This document shows, in pieces, positions 1 through 5,594 of a DNA stretch of 5,594 nucleotides. The stretch spans positions 1-5,594 of the forward strand of contig JAJRWW010000688.1 in NCBI GenBank assembly GCA_024276595.1, in the 5' to 3' direction. Within the stretch, counting starts at the first letter, position 1, and every line of letters starts with the position of its first letter. Source of the stretch: Myxococcota bacterium (GTDB lineage: Bacteria; Myxococcota_A; Polyangia; HGW-17; JAJRWW01). The notes under the pieces are model-generated. The model saw only the letters and a list, made by a program, of their open reading frames with translations. It was not told the DNA's origin and did not search any database. Made by a program: the position numbers and the translations under genes.

Positions 1-1
1 C

Positions 2-679
2 TCCTGGGACGGACGCCGGGTCCTGTGCGGAGTGACCATCGACGACGGCCTGCGCCCGGCCTTCGTGCCCGACCTGGGGAATCTCCGCGCGGCAATGGAG
101 CGCGCGCAAGGAAAGGGTGAGGTGCTGGTCCTCTACGCCCACGAGCCCGGCGCCGGCCTGTCGGTGGAGCGGCTGGAGTCGGTCCTGGGCCTGGCAGCGG
201 AGCTGGGCCTGCCCTTCTTCACCTTCGAGGATCTGCGTGGCCCCCCCCTGGGTGCCGGGGTGGCCCTCACCTTCGACGACGCCCACATCGACCAGTGGTA
301 CGCCCAGCGCGACCTGCTGGCAGAGTATGGCGCCCGGGTAACGTTCTTCGTGACCCGCTTCTACCGCCTCTCCAACCGGCGCGTGCAGATGCTGCACGAC
401 CTGGCGGCGGACGGCCACGCCATCGAGAGCCACGGCCATAACCACGTCAACGCCCCCGACTATGTCGAGGCGCACGGCCTGCGGGCCTACATATACGACG
501 AGGTCCTCCCCTCCCTGGAGGCCATGCGCCGCGCGGGCTTCTCCCCCACCGCCTTCGCCTACCCCTTCGGCGCCCGCACGGCAGAGATCGACCGCGCCGT
601 GCTAAACCACGTGGCCCTGGTGCGCTCCATCTCCTGGACCATCCGGACGCCCCTGGTGGCCGACCCCTGCCCTGAGTGA
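2..679 (+). CDS. Polysaccharide deacetylase (NodB/CE4 fold), 5'-truncated by the window edge
   Basis: The reading frame is open from base 2 to the TGA at 677-679 (225 codons visible). The NodB metal-dependent deacetylase signature is present. TFDD at 269-280 supplies the catalytic-base and metal-binding aspartates. SHGHNH has the two metal-binding histidine positions at 431-433 and 443-445 (H-x-x-x-H). AYPFG at 557-571 is the third motif. Family members remove N- or O-acetyl groups from polysaccharides such as peptidoglycan, chitin-like polymers or exopolysaccharide; the substrate here cannot be read. The GTG at 32 is a poor start because its only purine-rich stretch touches it directly and the frame continues upstream, so the true start is probably outside the window. 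A segment resembling the C-terminal part of such domains (VLVLYAH at 122-142, then FFTFEDL) lies before TFDD, and the protein stops soon after motif three. The order may therefore be tandem, permuted or simply the YH-strand type. The family call is firm; domain boundaries and export are not visible. Confidence 0.85.
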   Translation, partial: SWDGRRVLCGVTIDDGLRPAFVPDLGNLRAAMERAQGKGEVLVLYAHEPGAGLSVERLESVLGLAAELGLPFFTFEDLRGPPLGAGVALTFDDAHIDQWYAQRDLLAEYGARVTFFVTRFYRLSNRRVQMLHDLAADGHAIESHGHNHVNAPDYVEAHGLRAYIYDEVLPSLEAMRRAGFSPTAFAYPFGARTAEIDRAVLNHVALVRSISWTIRTPLVADPCPE

Positions 680-683
680 CCCG

Positions 684-1511
684 GTGAGCCCGCGCACAGC
701 CCCCCATGACCGGCGCTGGCGGACGCTCCTGGCGTCGGCCTTCGGCCTGCTCCTCGCGGGACCTGGCCCGAGCCTGGTCCACGCGGGGACCCGCCCCGGT
801 CACGAGGGCCCCTCCCTGCCGGAGGGGGACCTGCACGCCTCCACCCTTGTCTCCGTGGGTCTGGACATCCGCTCCCTCGGGGCGCCGGTGGGCCTGGCCC
901 TCGACCTGCACCTCGGCGTCACCGACCGGCTCACCCTGGGCCTCACCCACAGCGGCGCAGCCCTGGACCGCCTCAGCAGCGGCTGGGGGCTGTGCCCCGG
1001 GGGCCCGAAGCAGGCGTGCGAGCACCCGGTCTCGGGCACCGCGCTGGACTCAGTGTACACTGTCTTGAGGAGGGGCTGGCTGGACCTGGCCCTCCGGGCA
1101 CGCCTCTACGTGGCCCAGTACGAGCCGCCCCTGAAGCTGCGGGTCACCGTTGGATTGGCCGCGGTCTTTCGGCTGGGGGCCTTTGTCCTGCGCACAGATC
1201 CGCACGTGAGCCTCGGGCTCTCCAACCGGCGCGAAGGCAACGCCCACGCCCTGAACGTGCCCATCCACATGCTCGTGGCCCTGGGTACGCACGTGGCGCT
1301 GTACCTGCGCACGGGCGTGCGGGGGTTGCTGCTGGGCTTCGCGGACCAGTACGCCATACCGCTGGGCCTGGGCCTGCTCGTCTACCCCGTACCACGCCTC
1401 TGCATCGGCGCGCAGATCTCCCTTCGGCAGATCCTCGGCCCGCAGAACACTTACAAAAAGCGCGACCTGCTCATCTTCGCGGGCTACCGCTTCTCACTCT
1501 GGCGCAGATAG
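684..1511 (+). CDS. Secreted protein, probable outer-membrane beta-barrel, function unknown
   Basis: The product has 275 residues and starts with GTG four bases after the deacetylase stop; no good Shine-Dalgarno sequence is visible, so coupling to the upstream gene is plausible. The N-terminus is a signal peptide: basic residues to about 13, a hydrophobic core (LLASAFGLLLAG, 15-26) and a likely signal peptidase I site after VHA at residue 34. The rest is rich in short amphipathic strands joined by turns, for example LDLHLGVTDRLTLGL (72-86), VTVGLAAVFRLGAFVL (154-169), HVALYLRTGVRGLLLGF (203-219) and the last strand LLIFAGYRFSLW. This alternation, with an aromatic-rich C-terminal strand, resembles outer-membrane barrels, although two charged residues follow the final tryptophan. 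Cysteines at 104 and 112 sit in a probable loop and could form a disulfide. I recognise no specific family. The last 28 bases overlap the 3' end of the opposing kinase gene. An envelope role shared with the deacetylase is inference from adjacency only. Confidence 0.75.
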   Translation: MSPRTAPHDRRWRTLLASAFGLLLAGPGPSLVHAGTRPGHEGPSLPEGDLHASTLVSVGLDIRSLGAPVGLALDLHLGVTDRLTLGLTHSGAALDRLSSGWGLCPGGPKQACEHPVSGTALDSVYTVLRRGWLDLALRARLYVAQYEPPLKLRVTVGLAAVFRLGAFVLRTDPHVSLGLSNRREGNAHALNVPIHMLVALGTHVALYLRTGVRGLLLGFADQYAIPLGLGLLVYPVPRLCIGAQISLRQILGPQNTYKKRDLLIFAGYRFSLWRR

Positions 1512-4135
1512 CTGGTGCCATCCTCTGCCACCTCCTGGGAGAGGTGCGGCTCCCGGGGGAGCTCCACTGTGAAGGTGGCGCCCTGGCCGGGCTCGGACCG
1601 CGCCGAGAGCCTCCCACCGTGCCCCTCGACAATGGTGCGACAGAGGTGGAGGCCCAGCCCGAGCCCGTCCCCCACGTCTCGAGTGGTAAAGTAGGGATCA
1701 AAGATCCTGGGCAGGGTCTCCGGGGGGATGCCCGGGCCATCGTCCGAGATCTCCATGCAGAGCCCCTGCCCCGCGGAGCGGGTGGCAAGGGTCACCACTC
1801 CGCGCTCGCCCGCGGCCCTCATGGCGTTGTCCAGCAGGTTCATCACCACGGTGTTGAGCGCGCCCGATCGGCCCTCGATGACCCCCTCGAACTGGAAATC
1901 TCGCTCCACGGAGCCGATCTTTCGCGCCGCCCCCAGGAGCCTCAGGGTCGACTCCATGGAGGCGTGGGGATCCCATGTGCGCACCTCGGCGCGGTCCAGG
2001 TTGGTAAACGAGAGGAGATCTTCCACCATGTCGTTGATTCGAATCCCCGCCTGCTCGATGACGTCCAGCAGCTCCAGCACGGCCTCCTCCTCCGCCTTCC
2101 CCGCAGGAGCTGCGCCCAGCCTGCGCAGGGGCGGCACCGCGTTCACGATGGCGTTGACCGGGTTGCGGACCTCGTGGGCCAGGCCAGCGGCCAGGGTGGC
2201 GAGCATCCGGGTCTTCTTCACCTCGGAGAGACGGCGCCCCAGGTCCCGCAGCCTGAGCTGCACCCGGATGCGGGCCAGCAGCTCGCGGGCGCTGAAGGGC
2301 TTGCCCAGGTAGTCGTCGGCGCCGTGCTCGAACCCCTCGAGCCTGGGCTCCAGGCCGCGCTTTGCGGTGAGGAGCACCACGGGGATCTCCCGGGTCGAGG
2401 GGTCGCCCTTGATGCGCCGCACCAGGCCATACCCTGAGAGCCTGGGCATCATGACATCGGAGAGGATCAGGTCGGGGCGCCTCTCCCTGGCCACGGCGAC
2501 CCCCTCCTGCCCGTCTCTCGCAAAGGTCACCCGGAAATGCGGGGCCAGGAGGCTTCCCAGGAAGCGGCGGAGGTCGCTGTTGTCCTCCACCACCAGCAAT
2601 AGCGGGGAGCCGGGGGGCGCCTGCCTCGGGGCCAGGATCTCCTCTGTGTCCTGGGCGACCTCTGGCGTGGGATCCTGCCCCACCCGGGCCACCGGGTGCT
2701 CGCCCGAGATCGCCGCGGCCGGGTCCATTCCTTCGCTCCTGCGCTCGTAGACCACTGGAAGGTCCACCCGGCGCCGATCCCGCAGGTCCTCCCTGATGTG
2801 GGCTGTCCCCTTTGGAAACCAGACCGAGAAAACACTCCCCTGGCCCGGGTGGCTCTCCACGGAGATGGCCCCACCCTGGAGACGCACCAGCTCGTCCACG
2901 AGCGCCAGGCCGATGCCGGTGCCTCCGAAGAGGCGGGTGGCCGAGCTGTCCGACTGGGCGAAGCGCTCGAAGACACGCCTCAGGTCCCTGGCCGGAATCC
3001 CAACCCCTGTGTCCCGAATCTCAACCAGAACGCGGCTCGCCTCCTGGCTGACACGCACGGTCACCTCCCCCTGCTCGGTGAACTTGAGGGCGTTCGAAAG
3101 CAGGTTCAGGAAGATGATCTCGGTGCGCTCGACGTCCAGGTGCACGGGCTCCACTCCCTTCCCTTCCAGCTTCACGGCCACTCCCTTGCGCTTGCCCAGG
3201 GCCGCGAAAGGCGGGAGCAGGTCCGACAGGAACCCGTAAAGCTCCAGCGCCTCGTACCGCAGAAACACCTTCCCTGCCCCGAGCTTGGCCAGCTCCAGGA
3301 GGTTGTTGATGAGCTTCAACAGCCGGGCTGCGTTGCGCTTGATGGACGCCAGGTAGCGGGTCACGGTGGGAGACAGGTCGTCCGAATGCTCGTGCAGAAT
3401 GACCTCCACGGGCGACAGTATGAGGGTCAGCGGCGTGCGCAGCTCATGGCTCACGTTTGCGAAGAAGTCGCTCTGTATGCGCTTTGTCTCCTCGGCCCGG
3501 GCTCGGCTCTGCTCCGCCTTCGATCTCGCCTCGGCAACGCGCTCGAGCACGACCACGGGAGCAGTGACCGAGAGGGCGATGACAATAAACAGCCCCACCA
3601 CAAAGGCGGTGGGCACCAGCTCCGGCGAGGAGCGCAGGAACGCGAAGTCTATGGAGTGGAGGCCGTAGGCGACGCAGGCAGCAGCGAGCACCTTCCCCGT
3701 GGCCGAGAGCGAGCCCCAACGGGTGAGCAGCAGCCGTCCCCCCACGAGCACCACGGGAAACGCCACCGCCAGCGCGGTGGGCAGGGCCACGGCCCAGAAG
3801 GGGGCGTCCCAGGTCGCGAGGGCCAGGCTCGACCCCAGCCCGACGGCAAGCAGCACGAGAGACGTCTTCCACGGCACCCTGCCTCCCCTCAGGCCGGTGA
3901 GCAGATACGCCAGGGCGAGGGTCAGCGCAATGCTGAAGGCAAAGCCCAGCGTCGTGACAAACGCCTCACCCACTGCCAGCCCCTGGGTGAAGGTGCACAG
4001 CAGCCCCGAGGTCCACACGAAGAAGAGGTTTCTGCTCAGCCGGGTGCGCTCCCTTCGCCACTGGAGAGCAGCAAGGGCGGCGTTCATGGCGAGGATGCCC
4101 ACGAACAGGACTATCAGGTTCTGCATTGCGCCCAT
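1484..4135 (-). CDS. Hybrid sensor histidine kinase, 7TM-HK-REC-HK
   Basis: This is a membrane sensor kinase of 883 residues from the ATG at 4135, or 900 from the ATG at 4186; numbers here count from 4186. About seven hydrophobic segments fill 22-215 (roughly 22-41, 53-72, 77-97, 109-125, 129-150, 163-184, 192-214). A charged helix (214-238) leads to the first kinase: FFANVSHELRTP with phospho-acceptor His247, N box NLLSNALKF (361-369), G1 DTGVGIP (392-398), F box FERF (406-409) and G2 GTGIGLAL (422-429). After a proline-rich linker (about 460-527) comes a receiver, with acidic Glu534/Asp535, phospho-acceptor Asp577 in LSDVMMP, Thr607 and Lys629. A second kinase follows directly: GLAHEVRNP with His671, NLLDNAMRA (783-791), DDGPGIP (815-821), FDPYFTT (829-835) and GLGLGL (841-846). 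All key residues are intact, so both kinases and the receiver look functional. This order resembles TodS-type kinases but without PAS domains. No partner response regulator is encoded here. The ligand is unknown. The TAG stop is at 1484-1486. Confidence 0.93.
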   Translation of the reverse strand: MGAMQNLIVLFVGILAMNAALAALQWRRERTRLSRNLFFVWTSGLLCTFTQGLAVGEAFVTTLGFAFSIALTLALAYLLTGLRGGRVPWKTSLVLLAVGLGSSLALATWDAPFWAVALPTALAVAFPVVLVGGRLLLTRWGSLSATGKVLAAACVAYGLHSIDFAFLRSSPELVPTAFVVGLFIVIALSVTAPVVVLERVAEARSKAEQSRARAEETKRIQSDFFANVSHELRTPLTLILSPVEVILHEHSDDLSPTVTRYLASIKRNAARLLKLINNLLELAKLGAGKVFLRYEALELYGFLSDLLPPFAALGKRKGVAVKLEGKGVEPVHLDVERTEIIFLNLLSNALKFTEQGEVTVRVSQEASRVLVEIRDTGVGIPARDLRRVFERFAQSDSSATRLFGGTGIGLALVDELVRLQGGAISVESHPGQGSVFSVWFPKGTAHIREDLRDRRRVDLPVVYERRSEGMDPAAAISGEHPVARVGQDPTPEVAQDTEEILAPRQAPPGSPLLLVVEDNSDLRRFLGSLLAPHFRVTFARDGQEGVAVARERRPDLILSDVMMPRLSGYGLVRRIKGDPSTREIPVVLLTAKRGLEPRLEGFEHGADDYLGKPFSARELLARIRVQLRLRDLGRRLSEVKKTRMLATLAAGLAHEVRNPVNAIVNAVPPLRRLGAAPAGKAEEEAVLELLDVIEQAGIRINDMVEDLLSFTNLDRAEVRTWDPHASMESTLRLLGAARKIGSVERDFQFEGVIEGRSGALNTVVMNLLDNAMRAAGERGVVTLATRSAGQGLCMEISDDGPGIPPETLPRIFDPYFTTRDVGDGLGLGLHLCRTIVEGHGGRLSARSEPGQGATFTVELPREPHLSQEVAEDGTSYLRQSEKR

Positions 4136-4143
4136 GGGCTTGA

Positions 4144-4147
4144 CCTC
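4144..4147 (-). promoter_or_regulatory. Ribosome binding site favouring the kinase start at 4135
   Basis: On the - strand, GAGG lies 8 bases before the ATG at 4135-4133. The upstream ATG at 4186-4184, which overlaps the ThiF-like stop by one base (TGATG), has no purine-rich site before it. The 17 residues between the two starts do not look like a membrane-protein N-terminus, whereas the first membrane helix begins a few residues after the inner start. The inner start is therefore preferred, but termination-reinitiation at TGATG remains possible. Confidence 0.55.
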
Positions 4148-4185
4148 GACAAGTTGAGCCAGGCAGCCCCCCTCCGGGCCGCCCA

Positions 4186-5271
4186 TCAGTCGTGGACGAG
4201 CTGCTCTGGATCGGCGTAGAAGCGCCCCGACGCGTGGAGCTGGCCCAGCAGAATGCGCCTGGCCACATCCACGACCATGCCGGCCCCCGAGGTGGTGCCG
4301 GAGCCGAGTTGGGGCCAGCTCGCCAGGGTCACGCCGATCTGCTCCAGGGAGTCGGCCAGGGGGCGAGACATGGCGTCCCGCCCCAGCAGCTCCCGCACCA
4401 GCTCGATGCGCTCGGGGGGCGAGAGGGCCCCAGGGTCCCCCAGCCCCTCCAGCAGGCCGTGGAGCAGAGGGCGCCCCGGCTCCAGGTCGAAACGCTCCAC
4501 GTCGAGCATCCCCCGGTCATTGGTGTCCATGATGACCGGAGCTCCGCATGAGCGGGCCTCCCGTCGCACGCGCACCTTGGTGGCCAGGTCGTCGCACTCC
4601 TCCATCACGAGGTCCAGGGTACCACCATCTTTCAGAAAATGGACGGTGTTCTCCTCGGTGAGCCCATCGGTGTAGACAGCCACGGAGAGGTAGGGGTCTA
4701 TCTCCAGGATGCGCCGTGCAGCGGCCACGGCCTTGTTCAGGCCGATCTGAGCGTTCCCGCACGGTACGCGGTTCAGGTTCGACAGGCAGAGGCTGTCGTG
4801 ATCCGCCAGGCGGAGCTCCCCTCCCACCCCCTCGAGGACCAGGGTCTGGGCGATGGAGAACCCCACCGAGAGCCCGACCACCCCCACCCGAGCAGCCAGC
4901 AGGCGCTCCTGGCTCTGGACGTCTATCTTGTTGCGGTTGCGCGAGAGGCGCAGCTCTCGGTACTGCTTTCGCTCCAGTATATGTACCAGGCAGTTGCTCC
5001 AAGGGTAGTAGACCCAGGTGCCCGTGGTGCCCGGATCCCGCCCCCCGAGGTGCTCGGCCACCGCCGCCGACCGGGTGGAGTCGTCCCAGGCTCGGCCCGG
5101 ATCGCGGACCCGCAGCAGCTCCTGGAGCTGACTCTCCAGGGTGTCGTATACCCGCCAGCCCTCCCGGTGGGCCCTGCGCAGGAGCGAGGCCAGGTCCGAG
5201 GGCTCTCGGGGGGAAAACACCAGGGGCGACCAGGTCTCTGCCAGCTCGGGGGCCGGGTGCTGCGGTCTCAT
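4186..5271 (-). CDS. ThiF/MoeB/E1-like adenylyltransferase-fold protein (resembles the Rv1355c/MoeY ThiF domain)
   Basis: The product has 361 residues, starts at ATG 5271 and ends with TGA at 4186-4188. The central region (about 108-275) has the E1-like nucleotide-binding layout. There is an N-terminal arginine stretch SRNRNKI (110-116) in the place of the ATP-contacting arginine. A Rossmann strand RVGVVGLSVG (128-137) follows, then strand two LADHD with ribose-binding-type Asp157, SNLNR ending in Arg168, Lys180 in LNK, and EECDD (224-228) before a helix. Known family members adenylate a C-terminal carboxylate on a sulfur carrier or ubiquitin-like protein. From memory, the motif wording is closest to ThiF domains of the mycobacterial Rv1355c (MoeY) type, which are usually fused to a nitroreductase-like domain; no such domain follows here. 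The usual GxGGxG loop is replaced by GLSVG, and there are no CxxC zinc pairs. An enzymatic reaction is therefore not assured and the substrate is unknown. The gene overlaps its upstream neighbour by ATGA and leads into the kinase gene. Confidence 0.85.
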   Translation of the reverse strand: MRPQHPAPELAETWSPLVFSPREPSDLASLLRRAHREGWRVYDTLESQLQELLRVRDPGRAWDDSTRSAAVAEHLGGRDPGTTGTWVYYPWSNCLVHILERKQYRELRLSRNRNKIDVQSQERLLAARVGVVGLSVGFSIAQTLVLEGVGGELRLADHDSLCLSNLNRVPCGNAQIGLNKAVAAARRILEIDPYLSVAVYTDGLTEENTVHFLKDGGTLDLVMEECDDLATKVRVRREARSCGAPVIMDTNDRGMLDVERFDLEPGRPLLHGLLEGLGDPGALSPPERIELVRELLGRDAMSRPLADSLEQIGVTLASWPQLGSGTTSGAGMVVDVARRILLGQLHASGRFYADPEQLVHD

Positions 5272-5594
5272 CGCTGCCCTCCGGCGCTCCGGCGGGGAGC
5301 GGTCTTGATGCCCAGCAGGTCGTCGATGAAGCTGAGCCAGGCTGGGAGCGCCTCCCGTCGCAGGAGCCAGGCCACACCCTCGCAGAGGTAGCGATAGCCA
5401 GGGTGCTCCATGGCGAGCTCTCCCCTGGCGCCATAGTCGAAGAAGAGATGCGAGCGCTTGCCAGCCCTGGAGTAGTGAAGCAGCGCGTGGTGCAGCGCCG
5501 TGGCCCGAACCTCCCAGTGCCCCCCCCCGAGGTCGCGCAGGGGGATCAGGCGGCAGGTGTTGAGCAGGTTGAAGAGGTTGATGCGCTCCGAGCC
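5268..5594 (-). CDS. C-terminal 108 residues of an unrecognised protein, 5' part beyond the window
   Basis: The - strand frame entering at 5594 is open for 108 codons and stops at TGA 5270-5268, so only the C-terminal end of the product is visible. The stop overlaps the ThiF-like ATG in an ATGA junction, the usual sign of genes in one operon with coupled translation. The visible protein looks genuine rather than a chance frame. It has amphipathic stretches and many aromatic and histidine residues, including INLFNLLNTCRLIPL (5-19), HHALLHYSRAGKRSHLFFDY (35-54), HPGYRYLCEGVAWLLRRE (64-81) and PAWLSFIDDLLGIK (84-97), followed by a basic, disordered-looking tail. No signal peptide or membrane helix is seen in this part. 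I do not recognise the family. Translation was done by hand. A run of nine C's on the + strand (5520-5528) encodes three glycines and is a place to suspect an indel, but the frame stays sensible on both sides. Confidence 0.7.
   Translation of the reverse strand, partial: GSERINLFNLLNTCRLIPLRDLGGGHWEVRATALHHALLHYSRAGKRSHLFFDYGARGELAMEHPGYRYLCEGVAWLLRREALPAWLSFIDDLLGIKTAPRRSAGGQR
5278..5282 (-). promoter_or_regulatory. Strong ribosome binding site for the ThiF-like gene
   Basis: On the - strand, GGAGG sits 6 bases before the ATG at 5271-5269. It lies inside the last codons of the upstream unknown gene. This fixes the ThiF-like start at 5271 and supports efficient translation despite the overlap. 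Confidence 0.7.

Noticed and set aside
32..34. GTG as the start of the deacetylase gene
   Set aside because: The frame is open to the window edge, the GGAG-like string touches the GTG with no spacing, and the residues before it read as protein.
240..250. Eight-C run in the deacetylase gene as a possible frameshift
   Set aside because: The protein on both sides stays in the deacetylase frame (FFTFEDL before, TFDD after), so no frameshift is indicated.
447..1025. - strand frame of 192 codons opposite the deacetylase and barrel genes
   Set aside because: It covers parts of two supported + strand genes, including the deacetylase motif region and the signal peptide. Its composition is Arg/Gly/Ala-rich and it has no ribosome site or motif.
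992..2437. Long + strand open frame (481 codons) running through the barrel gene end and across the kinase gene
   Set aside because: Its protein is low-complexity and rich in Arg, Pro, Gly and Gln with no motif. It lies antisense to the well-supported kinase domains and is explained by GC-rich codon bias.
2696..4219. Long + strand open frame (507 codons) opposite the first kinase module
   Set aside because: It is antisense to conserved kinase motifs. The product is rich in Gln, His, Arg and Gly without domain character.
4517..5434. - strand frame of 305 codons overlapping the ThiF-like gene
   Set aside because: It is a shifted-frame shadow of the ThiF-like and upstream coding frames, rich in Gly, Pro and Arg, with no recognisable motif.
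1..5594. CRISPR array, insertion sequence ends, tRNA or rRNA, and promoters
   Set aside because: No regularly spaced repeat, transposase motif, terminal inverted repeat pair or structured RNA was seen. Both gene groups enter from outside the window, so their promoters are not expected here.

Overview
The window is very GC-rich protein-coding DNA with strong third-position G/C and almost no intergenic space. It contains a long hybrid sensor kinase of a type common in large-genome bacteria and a signal-peptide protein with outer-membrane character. This suits a Gram-negative bacterium with a large genome, perhaps of the Myxococcota or deltaproteobacterial type. That placement is inference from composition and gene content; no marker gene is present.

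Layout. Two genes run on the + strand from the left edge. The first is the 3' part of a polysaccharide deacetylase (NodB/CE4 family) gene that begins outside the window (2-679). Four bases later comes a gene for a secreted, probably outer-membrane beta-barrel protein (684-1511). Three genes run on the - strand from the right edge towards the centre. They are the 3' end of an unrecognised gene (5268-5594), a ThiF/MoeB/E1-like adenylyltransferase-fold protein (4186-5271), and a large membrane-bound hybrid histidine kinase with two complete kinase modules around one receiver (1484-4135, or to 4186 with an upstream start). The two groups converge, and their last codons overlap by 28 bases at 1484-1511.

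How the genes may work together. The three - strand genes are tightly linked: a 4-base ATGA overlap joins the unknown gene to the ThiF-like gene, and the ThiF-like stop touches the upstream possible start of the kinase. They are probably one transcript whose promoter lies right of the window. The kinase has a seven-helix membrane sensor region and a TodS-like HK-REC-HK order, so it may relay a membrane signal through an internal phosphotransfer chain to a response regulator encoded elsewhere. How the ThiF-like protein relates to signalling is unknown. The two + strand genes are both plausibly cell-envelope proteins and may be co-transcribed.

No RNA gene, mobile element, CRISPR array, long repeat, promoter or convincing terminator was seen. 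No gene-free stretch exceeds about 50 bases. The observations most worth following up are the dual-kinase architecture, the atypical ThiF-like protein coupled to it, the unknown partial gene at the right edge, and the unusual order of deacetylase-like segments at the left edge.
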